Positions 26,701-34,134 of a stretch of DNA of 64,000 bases are shown one piece after another. The notes under the pieces were generated by a model. The model did no database searches. It saw only the letters and a program-made list of their open reading frames with translations, and was not told the DNA's origin. The DNA is from Pseudoalteromonas shioyasakiensis (GTDB lineage: Bacteria; Pseudomonadota; Gammaproteobacteria; Enterobacterales; Alteromonadaceae). The stretch is from contig NZ_LRUE01000005.1 in assembly GCF_001550135.1 (NCBI RefSeq), positions 124,001 to 188,000 on the forward strand. Reading direction: 5' to 3'. Position 1 is the stretch's first letter. Every line of letters begins with the position of its first letter. Both the position numbers and the translations under genes were made by a program.

Positions 26701-29025
26701 TTATTTTTTCTGGTCAGTCCAGAGAAAGCTACCAATTGCAGGTAAAAGTAGTACTGCACCCAACATGTTAACCAAAAACATGAAGGTCAGAAGAATACCC
26801 ATATCCACTTGGAACTTCAGATCAGAGAAAATCCATGTGCTAACACCAATGGCTAAGGTAATACCTGTGAACAGCACTGCACTACCACGCTCTGCTAACG
26901 CATTACGATAAGCCACTTCCAGTGCCACACCTTGTTTTAGCTGCCCCATCATTGATGAAAGTATGTAAATCCCGTAATCGACACCAATACCAACACCTAA
27001 AGCGATAACTGGTAATGTCGACACTGTTAAACCAATTTCAAGTTGTACCATCAACGCTTGCGCTAAGGTTGATACGATGTACAGAGGTAATACAACCGCT
27101 ACCGTTGCCTTAACACTTCTAAAGCTAATTAAGCATAGCAGGATTACGGCGCCGTAAACGTAAAGCATCATAGGTAGCTGTGCAGCCGATACCGATTCGT
27201 TCGTTGCAGCCATTACACCGACAGGGCCTGACGCTAGCTTAAACTTTAATTCATCGGTTTCTTCAGCCTTAGCAAACTCTTTAACTTTAGCTACCACATG
27301 GTCAATCGTTTCTGCTTTGTGGTCATTTAAGAAAATAATCACAGGCATTACAGAGCAGTTACCATCGAGTAAACCTGAGCTTGTTTCAACCCGTGAAGTA
27401 GCTTGAACTAAACTTGCCGTATTGCGCGGCAGGCTTTGCCATTTTAAGTTACCTTCGTTGAAGCCGGCGTTCACAGATTGCGCAACTGAGCTTAAGCTCA
27501 CAGCCGATTGTACCCCTGCAACGTTTTCCATCTGCCATTGGAAACGACTAATACGCTCCATAACATCATGCTCAGTACACGCTGCAGGATACGCTTCTAC
27601 AATCACTTTTAGGATATCTGATGAAATAGTGTATTTATCAGAAATCAAAAAGGTGTCTTGGTTATAGCGGGCATCTTGGTGCAAAGATGGCGCACCAGCA
27701 TGTAAGTCACCAATACGCATTTTGTCAGCTTGCCAGTAACCCACTGCAAATAACACAGCCGTAAAGACGATAATAAAACCAGCTGTTTTACGATCAGTCG
27801 CTTTTACTAATAGCTCGCGTAACTTGTCTAGTAGATTTGGTTTGTCTGTGTGAGTACCTGCTTGAATATGCACAGAGCCTTCAAAGCGCATGTACGATGC
27901 CCATACAGGTAATAAAATTAAGTTGGTGAAAATAATTACCGCTACACCTAAACTCGCTGTGATAGCAAGTTCACGAATAATACCAATATCAATGGTGAGT
28001 AAGGTTAAAAAACCAATTGTGTCTGATAGCAGTGCAATACCACCTGGGATCAGAAGTGCTCTAAAGCTTGCCTGACAACAAACCCGAGTTGAACTACCCG
28101 TAGACACTTTTTTACCGATGTCATTAATCATTTGCACGCCATGGCTTACACCAATTGCAAACACTAAAAACGGCACTAAAATAGACATAGGGTCTAAACC
28201 AAAGCCTAAGCTTGAAAGCAAGCCTAACTGCCAAACAACAGCAATGATTGAACAGGCAATTGGTAAAATTGTCAGTTTTAAAGAGTGGCAGAACAGCCAA
28301 ACCATCACAAATGTGAAAGCAATGGCAATAGCAAAGAATAGCAGTACGCCCTTAGCACCCTCTGCGACATCCCCTGCCATTTTTGCAAAACCGATAATAT
28401 GAATACTGACCTTGTCAGTACTTAGCGGTTCACGAACTTGTGTTTCTAACTTTTCAGCAAAGGCTAAAGTATCTAGTTTTTCTTGCGTTTGTGGATCAGT
28501 TTCGAGTAGCTGGGCTGTCACCATCGCACATGAGTAGTCACTGGCAATCATACGGCCAACGACTTTTGCTTTTTCGATGTTTTCTTTTACAACCGCAAGA
28601 CCACGTTTATCAGCGGTAAAGTTTGCTGGAATAATTGGACCGCCAGCAAAACCATCTTCAACCACTTCAACAAAACGCGCACTCGGTGCGAAGATTGAAT
28701 TAACTAACGGACGATTTACACCCGGAATAAAGTAGAGCTGATCATGAACTGCTTTAAGTTGGGTGAAAAATTCCTCATTAAAAATATCACCATCTGCATC
28801 ACAGACAGAAATCAAAATGCTGTTAGCTCCGCCAAACTGTTTTTCATGTTTGGTGTAAACTTTCATGTAGTCATGATTAAGCGGAATATTTTTATTAAAC
28901 GACGCGTCTAATTGAATTTGTGTTGCTTTGAATAATAAGAAACAAGTGATCAAAGCAAAGGAAATAATTGCGAATAAGCGATGACGAAACACCGCTCTTT
29001 CTAAAATATCTAAAAAACCACGCAT
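26701..29025 (-). CDS. RND-superfamily (MMPL/SSD-type) inner-membrane transporter
   Basis: 774 residues with the layout of COG1033-type predicted exporters. There is one N-terminal membrane segment, a large periplasmic domain (about 45-220), five or so segments including PMSILVPFLVFAIGVSHGVQM, a second periplasmic domain (about 430-610), and a second membrane block with PVIALGVGIGVDYGIYILS. The two GxxxGxxYG/GVSHG-type regions are where this superfamily carries proton-relay or sterol-sensing helices. Its ATG shares a base with the stop of the YCF48-type gene (TAATG), so the two are translated together. Substrate unknown; with DUF1302 and DUF1329 upstream, a lipid or hydrophobic molecule is the best guess. 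Confidence 0.85.
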   Translation of the reverse strand: MRGFLDILERAVFRHRLFAIISFALITCFLLFKATQIQLDASFNKNIPLNHDYMKVYTKHEKQFGGANSILISVCDADGDIFNEEFFTQLKAVHDQLYFIPGVNRPLVNSIFAPSARFVEVVEDGFAGGPIIPANFTADKRGLAVVKENIEKAKVVGRMIASDYSCAMVTAQLLETDPQTQEKLDTLAFAEKLETQVREPLSTDKVSIHIIGFAKMAGDVAEGAKGVLLFFAIAIAFTFVMVWLFCHSLKLTILPIACSIIAVVWQLGLLSSLGFGLDPMSILVPFLVFAIGVSHGVQMINDIGKKVSTGSSTRVCCQASFRALLIPGGIALLSDTIGFLTLLTIDIGIIRELAITASLGVAVIIFTNLILLPVWASYMRFEGSVHIQAGTHTDKPNLLDKLRELLVKATDRKTAGFIIVFTAVLFAVGYWQADKMRIGDLHAGAPSLHQDARYNQDTFLISDKYTISSDILKVIVEAYPAACTEHDVMERISRFQWQMENVAGVQSAVSLSSVAQSVNAGFNEGNLKWQSLPRNTASLVQATSRVETSSGLLDGNCSVMPVIIFLNDHKAETIDHVVAKVKEFAKAEETDELKFKLASGPVGVMAATNESVSAAQLPMMLYVYGAVILLCLISFRSVKATVAVVLPLYIVSTLAQALMVQLEIGLTVSTLPVIALGVGIGVDYGIYILSSMMGQLKQGVALEVAYRNALAERGSAVLFTGITLAIGVSTWIFSDLKFQVDMGILLTFMFLVNMLGAVLLLPAIGSFLWTDQKK

Positions 29026-30029
29026 TACGGATTCAACTCCTTCACTTTAATGCCATTTTCTGAAGCCATAACTAATTTGTCTTGAAACACAACACCATCA
29101 AGTAACGATTTACCATCGGCCATTTGTTGTTCTGATAATTGGCCATCCTCAATTTGGAAAATCACCCCGCTGTTGGCAAATAATAACCACTGGTTGTTGT
29201 ATTTAATCGCGCTATTCACGGTTGCATAATTGTCGTGTGGTATTTGTTGCCATTGATCACTGCCAGCTTGGCGAGTGAAAATGTTGCCTCGAAGGCCTGC
29301 AACTAGGTCTTCACCACCTTGATCCGCAGTTGACGCAAACGTAAAGAAAGAGCCCATATAGATCTCTTCAAGACGCTGCCAGGTTTGACCATTGTCGAAA
29401 CTTTGTGCCATTAAACCCATTTCACCGGCTAGAAATAGACTCTTATCGGTTTTAACGATGCGATTAAAATGCGGCAGTATTGAAGCAGTTTCAATTTCAT
29501 AGCCTTCTGGGTCACTGTCTTTTAAATCATTTAGGTATTCACGGTCTTCTTCAAATAACAAACTATCTAAAAAACGTTTCTGCCAAGTTTGGCCACCATC
29601 GCTAGTTTCAAAAAACATTCCGTATGCACCAACTGCATAGCCATGTTTTTCAGTAGTAAATAAAATATCTAAACATGGCTTATCCATGTTTGGTAAAGAT
29701 TGCTGTAACTGCCAGGTTTTTCCTGCATCTACAGTATTAATGATGGTTGCATCATGACCGCATGCCCAGCCTAAATCGTTATTATAAAAATCAACGGCTG
29801 TTAGCAGCACTTGAGTAGGCACACTGGCTTGTTGCCAAGTTTGAGCGTCTGTACTTGTGATAACCACACCGTGTTTACCAACTGCAATGAGATTTGGGCC
29901 AGCTAGTTCAATGTCGGTGAGAAGAGTTTTGTTTGCGTTAACAGCGCTAATCGCTTGTTGCGGCATAGGCATGTCTTGAGCAAAACATGAAGCACTATAA
30001 GCAAGACAGGCATAAAGCAAATACTTCAT
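29025..30029 (-). CDS. Exported YCF48/BNR-type beta-propeller protein
   Basis: 334 residues. The signal peptide (MKYLLYACLAYSASCFA) is followed by mature DMPMPQQA. The body carries repeated Asp-box-like motifs (STDAQTWQQ, VDAGKTWQLQ, SDGGQTWQKR, FDNGQTWQRL) spaced through the protein, typical of YCF48/photosystem-assembly-like and sialidase-fold propellers. Periplasmic location is inferred. Conserved with RND and DUF1302/1329 genes; it may be an assembly or docking factor for the permease, with which it overlaps by one base. No enzymatic residues identified. Confidence 0.82.
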   Translation of the reverse strand: MKYLLYACLAYSASCFAQDMPMPQQAISAVNANKTLLTDIELAGPNLIAVGKHGVVITSTDAQTWQQASVPTQVLLTAVDFYNNDLGWACGHDATIINTVDAGKTWQLQQSLPNMDKPCLDILFTTEKHGYAVGAYGMFFETSDGGQTWQKRFLDSLLFEEDREYLNDLKDSDPEGYEIETASILPHFNRIVKTDKSLFLAGEMGLMAQSFDNGQTWQRLEEIYMGSFFTFASTADQGGEDLVAGLRGNIFTRQAGSDQWQQIPHDNYATVNSAIKYNNQWLLFANSGVIFQIEDGQLSEQQMADGKSLLDGVVFQDKLVMASENGIKVKELNP

Positions 30030-30115
30030 AAAGATAAATCGCCTTCGAAAAAATAAAAAGAGAAGTCAAAAAAGCCACTGAGAAATCTATTGCGTGTACT
30101 GATGACTTACGCGAA

Positions 30116-30146
30116 TTGCAAAAGGCACCTGGGGTCAGGTGCCTTA
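30116..30146 (-). terminator. Hairpin between the DUF1329 and YCF48-type genes
   Basis: AAGGCACCTG (30122-30131) and CAGGTGCCTT (30136-30145): perfect 10-bp stem, 4-nt loop, followed on the minus strand by only four T residues. It lies 8 nt past the DUF1329 stop, inside the gene cluster, so it may be a partial terminator that lowers expression of the propeller and permease genes. Confidence 0.65.
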
Positions 30147-30152
30147 ATTTGA

Positions 30153-31520
30153 TTAACGACCTTCGCGGCGTAATGCGCTTGAAGTAAACTCGTTATCGTT
30201 GAATGATTGTGAGAAATCATACATTTTTTCTTGGTTGTCTAAACCAATTGCTAAATAACGACGAGAGTTAAGGTCATGGTAAACTTCTAACGTACTCCAA
30301 TGAGTTGGTACTTCATAGTAGTTAAGACCATGCGCCATCGCTACACGATACATTTGATCACGGTTATCATAGATATCCGTTACATGTACTTGCCAGCTAT
30401 CTTCATCAATATAGAAAACACGTTTTTTATAGATATGACGCGTGCCATCTTTAAGGTTCGCTTCAACAACCCAAACACGGTGTTTTTCATAACGAACATG
30501 TTCAGGATTGATATGGCCTGCTTGCAGGATATCATCGTAGCTTAGTTTGTCGCTGTGAAGCTTATAGCTGTTATAAGGAATATATAGCTCTTGCTTACCT
30601 TTTAATGTCCAGTTGTAACGATTTGGAGAACCGTTGAACATATCAAAGTCATCAGTTGTACGTAAGCTATCAGCAGCTGTTCCCGGTGCATCATAGGCAA
30701 CATTAGGTGCACGACGAACACGACGCTGACCTGAGTTGTATGTCCATGCTTGGCGTGGCGTTAAGATTTGGTCCATTGTTTCATGAACTAGTAACGCAGT
30801 ACCAGCAAGACGCGCTGGCTCAGTTACTTTTTGCTTAAACTTAAACAAGATATTAGATTCTTGTAGCTTTTCAGGCGTTGCTTCAGGTGATGAATACTCA
30901 ACTAACAGTTGCTCATCAAAACCTACATAATTATATGAACCAGATGCTGTCGGTGCAGCTTGGCCACCAGAACGCTCAATTGATAAACCACGGAAACGTA
31001 ATAAGTGGTTCCAAATAGCTTCTAAGCCATCTTTAGGGATTGGGAACGGAACACCCACAGCGGTATTTTTAATACCGTTACCGCCCTCTACTAACTCAGC
31101 TGTCGTTGCATACTTTTTAGTTGCATCATATACAAACTGAGGATAAGACGCGCTACGACGAGTTGGATAGATGTTCATCTTAAACGTATCAGGATAGGTA
31201 TTGAATAATTCAATTTGACCTGGGCTTAAGAAATCTTTGTACTCGGCTACATTCGATTTATCAATCGTAAATAAGATTTTATCATCAGCAAACGGATCAG
31301 GATGATGCATTCCCGGTTTATAACCAGCAGGTGGTTTTGTGATACCACCATCCCAAGCTGGGATAGAACCGTCTTTATTCGCAGCTTTTTCTGCGCCAAT
31401 AGGTGTTAAATCTTTACCTAAACGTGCCGCTTCATCAGCGGTAATTTTTGCAAGTACACTTGAGCTTGCGAAAACGCCACAAAATGCTGCAGCAATGAGG
31501 GTAGGTTTTCTAATAATCAT
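30153..31520 (-). CDS. DUF1329 family periplasmic protein (LolA/LolB-like fold family)
   Basis: 455 residues with a signal peptide (MIIRKPTLIAAAFCGVFASSSVLA) and the family opening ADEAARLGKDLTPIGAEKAAN, then GSIPAWDGGI. As far as I know the family (PF07044) is grouped with the LolA/LolB-type half-barrel fold, which binds acyl chains; that is family knowledge, not visible here. It lies 9 nt after the DUF1302 gene, so the two are certainly co-transcribed. The pair occurs together in many proteobacteria, often with an RND permease. A periplasmic hydrophobic-ligand carrier is the likeliest role. Confidence 0.87.
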   Translation of the reverse strand: MIIRKPTLIAAAFCGVFASSSVLAKITADEAARLGKDLTPIGAEKAANKDGSIPAWDGGITKPPAGYKPGMHHPDPFADDKILFTIDKSNVAEYKDFLSPGQIELFNTYPDTFKMNIYPTRRSASYPQFVYDATKKYATTAELVEGGNGIKNTAVGVPFPIPKDGLEAIWNHLLRFRGLSIERSGGQAAPTASGSYNYVGFDEQLLVEYSSPEATPEKLQESNILFKFKQKVTEPARLAGTALLVHETMDQILTPRQAWTYNSGQRRVRRAPNVAYDAPGTAADSLRTTDDFDMFNGSPNRYNWTLKGKQELYIPYNSYKLHSDKLSYDDILQAGHINPEHVRYEKHRVWVVEANLKDGTRHIYKKRVFYIDEDSWQVHVTDIYDNRDQMYRVAMAHGLNYYEVPTHWSTLEVYHDLNSRRYLAIGLDNQEKMYDFSQSFNDNEFTSSALRREGR

Positions 31521-31529
31521 AATTTACCC

Positions 31530-33614
31530 TTAGATTGAATATTTAATATTGAAAGATACATAATCGCGGTCAGAGAAAGTATTCGTTGCGCCACCACCCC
31601 AGAATGAGTTGTAGCTAAAGTCGAACGACCACGCATTTTGATAGTTGAAGTTCATGGTAACACCGAGCGATTTACGGTCTTCAACAAATAAGAACATTGG
31701 ATCAGGTGTAATACCATTCACATCGTGCGAGAACACAAAACGTGGTGAGAAGTTAACACCACTGAAGAAGTTATAATAATCACCTTTCGCAATTAAACGA
31801 TAACCCCACGCAGAAGCCGTTGGGAACGGGTTCGTTTCAGGACCATTAGAAAGACCTAAGTGCAGTGTTGAATAATCATCACTTAATGGGCCTTGCATAA
31901 TACCGCTTCGACCAGTACCAGCAACATTTAAACGAAGCTCATCGTAATCTGGCATATCGTTAATGCGTACACCACCAATTTCACCAACTACCGCCCAGCT
32001 ATCAGCTCCAAGTGAAGGGCCAAATAAGTGTGTTGCTGTAAATTGTAATTGTGCAGTGTTACGTAGGATAAATCCTTGTGCTACTTCACCAGGGCCTACA
32101 ACGCTTGTAGCATCGCCTGGGCTCATTTGTGAAATACCAGCAAAGTCAGGACGAATACCTGCAACTGCTAATTGCTCAGGCATACCCGCATATAACAGCT
32201 CTACGTCATCAATTTGCAGAGGCTCATCTTGGCGGAATGCAAATTCACCAGCAAGTGCCGTTTCGCCTACAGATGTGTTGAAGCTAAGACCGTACAGTTT
32301 AATATCTTCAGGGTATTCTAACTGGCCTTTAGTGAATGCTTGAAGATTAGTTACATTATCTTCTGTGATATCTGTTGTTAATAACATACCGATATCAGCA
32401 GCGATTGCCGCATCAGTGAAGTTTGATACCTGACCAGAAATTACCGGACGACGGCTATGATAGTTAATGTGGTATAACGCCACTTCAGTGTCGTTTAATT
32501 CAGGTAAGTACATACCTAAACGTAAACCATACTGGCCACCATCGTCTGGCTCGTTTTTACCTGCACCACCTTTGCCTTTTAACGCCACTTTGGTTGGGTA
32601 AGCTAAGTACATTTGCGCCATCATTGCTTGGCCTTGTGCTGATGTAGGATCAACACCTTGCGAGCGAACAATGTCATCTAAATTATTTAAGCTTTCAGTT
32701 AAGAATGCTAAATCAATATCCGGGTTAGACGTGAAGCCCAATTGAATATTTTGCTGATAACCATTTTCTGACGCGAAATCGTTCGTCGAGAAGTATGTAC
32801 CAGCCGCTGGAAGACGTGTTTCATGCCATTGATATTGGTAGAAACCTTCTAGCGTTAAATTATCTGTGATGCCTAGTGATGCCCAAAGCATACCAACAGG
32901 TATGAAAGCTTCTTTTAACTCTGCACCTGGCGCTTTTAAACGATCGATATCAACTGGGTTAACGTTAATACCATGAGAAATCAAGGTACTCTCACCCCAG
33001 TTCACAACTTGTTGGCCTAAACGAATAGATAGCGGGTTACGGCCTTCATTTAAATCAAAGTTTGCCCATACATAAGCGTCTAGTAAACGTAAATCAGCAC
33101 ACACTTGTTCTTTTGTGTCGTCATCGTCACATGGGTCTACTTTGTTACCTGATGTTGGGTTGCTATAAGCGTAATCACCATCCATCAAGGCAAAGTCGTA
33201 AAAGTACATAAAGCGAGTGAAGAAACCAAAATTATCTTTGCTGATTGATAACTCATGGTTACCTTTTAATAATTTTGAGAATGAATCACCACTATCAAAA
33301 TTGAGGTTACCTGCATCACCATTATTTGAGTATGCACCTGGTTGGTTCCATACATCAGCAGAAGAATAAATTGGATTTAAAGCAGAATGATAACCCGTCC
33401 AGTCAAATGAAGGATTATTACTCTTACCTATATGTTGAAAATCTCGGTCTTCAACACGAATGCTTTGGCCATAAGAGAAGTTAGAGTCAAAACGTATATC
33501 GAAGTCACCTAACTCAAAGTTTGCCGCATGCAAAGATGTGCTTGAGAGTCCGAGTGTAGCCGCCGCGAGTCCCAAAGCTATTTTGTTTTTAACAAAAAGC
33601 GATCGTTTTATCAT
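31530..33614 (-). CDS. DUF1302 family outer-membrane protein
   Basis: About 694 residues. A signal peptide (IKRSLFVKNKIALGLAAATLGLSSTSLHA split across residues 2-30) is followed by a mature start AANFELGDFDIRFDSNFSYGQSIR. The body is rich in aromatic and alternating residues, and the last residues (YVSFNIKYSI) end in a beta-signal-like strand typical of outer-membrane barrels. I prefer the ATG at 33614, which has GGGGG 9-10 nt upstream; an in-frame ATG at 33623 directly abuts that G-run. First gene of DUF1302-DUF1329-YCF48-RND. Function unproven; a barrel for uptake or export of hydrophobic compounds is inferred. Confidence 0.87.
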   Translation of the reverse strand: MIKRSLFVKNKIALGLAAATLGLSSTSLHAANFELGDFDIRFDSNFSYGQSIRVEDRDFQHIGKSNNPSFDWTGYHSALNPIYSSADVWNQPGAYSNNGDAGNLNFDSGDSFSKLLKGNHELSISKDNFGFFTRFMYFYDFALMDGDYAYSNPTSGNKVDPCDDDDTKEQVCADLRLLDAYVWANFDLNEGRNPLSIRLGQQVVNWGESTLISHGINVNPVDIDRLKAPGAELKEAFIPVGMLWASLGITDNLTLEGFYQYQWHETRLPAAGTYFSTNDFASENGYQQNIQLGFTSNPDIDLAFLTESLNNLDDIVRSQGVDPTSAQGQAMMAQMYLAYPTKVALKGKGGAGKNEPDDGGQYGLRLGMYLPELNDTEVALYHINYHSRRPVISGQVSNFTDAAIAADIGMLLTTDITEDNVTNLQAFTKGQLEYPEDIKLYGLSFNTSVGETALAGEFAFRQDEPLQIDDVELLYAGMPEQLAVAGIRPDFAGISQMSPGDATSVVGPGEVAQGFILRNTAQLQFTATHLFGPSLGADSWAVVGEIGGVRINDMPDYDELRLNVAGTGRSGIMQGPLSDDYSTLHLGLSNGPETNPFPTASAWGYRLIAKGDYYNFFSGVNFSPRFVFSHDVNGITPDPMFLFVEDRKSLGVTMNFNYQNAWSFDFSYNSFWGGGATNTFSDRDYVSFNIKYSI

Positions 33615-33623
33615 TGTGTTCAT

Positions 33624-33886
33624 CCCCCTGTAACGGGTTGTTTTGTGATCAAATTGTTGTTTTTAGTATCTTTCTAACGATAGAAGCGAAACAGTAAAAT
33701 TACAATATAGAACGCGTTCAATCGGTTAATATTTATTTAAAAATGTGACGTTTACGTATTGGTAAGACGTCATACCAGATATTTTATACACGTAAATTAA
33801 CAATAGAACAAATCGAATTAACAAAAATATAATAAATTTAGCGAATTGGGGACAGTGAAATTTAGCATTTTGGACGACAAATATTA
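33624..33886 (-). promoter_or_regulatory. Upstream region of the DUF1302 cluster
   Basis: AT-rich 263-bp region that should hold the cluster promoter. A perfect 10-bp palindrome GAACGCGTTC is at 33710-33719, about 100 bp before the start. The minus strand also has TTGAAC overlapping it as a possible -35. No certain -10 was found. No regulator gene is adjacent. Confidence 0.35.
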
Positions 33887-33914
33887 CAAAAAAAGCAGCT
33901 ATTGCTGCTTTTTT
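33887..33914 (-). terminator. Terminator after the DUF2835 gene
   Basis: On the minus strand, AGCAGC/GCTGCT stem with a 4-nt loop followed by seven T residues, overlapping the stop of the DUF2835 gene. It closes the pepN-DUF2835 transcript. Confidence 0.88.
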
Positions 33915-34134
33915 AACTAATTTTCTCGAGTTTTAAAAACTGATTTTCAGCCGTTAATGTCAACCTAAAGCGCCCTCTTATTCCTAGTGAAGAAATAAAA
34001 GGACGCAAATGGTGAGCGTCAAAGCGAACTGTCTTGCCACCATCCTCTGTAACTTGCACAGATTTATATTTACCATGATAGTAATCAAGACACTCTGAGT
34101 AACTCAGATACAAGGCAAAATAGTACTCTGTCAT
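33913..34134 (-). CDS. DUF2835 family protein
   Basis: 73 residues, function unknown. Family pattern seen throughout: EYYFALYLSYSECLDYY at the start, then AHHLRPFISSLGIRGRFRLTL and a FLKLEKI end. It overlaps the pepN stop (TAATG), so it is coupled to it; the pairing with pepN recurs in relatives. Confidence 0.87.
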   Translation of the reverse strand: MTEYYFALYLSYSECLDYYHGKYKSVQVTEDGGKTVRFDAHHLRPFISSLGIRGRFRLTLTAENQFLKLEKIS

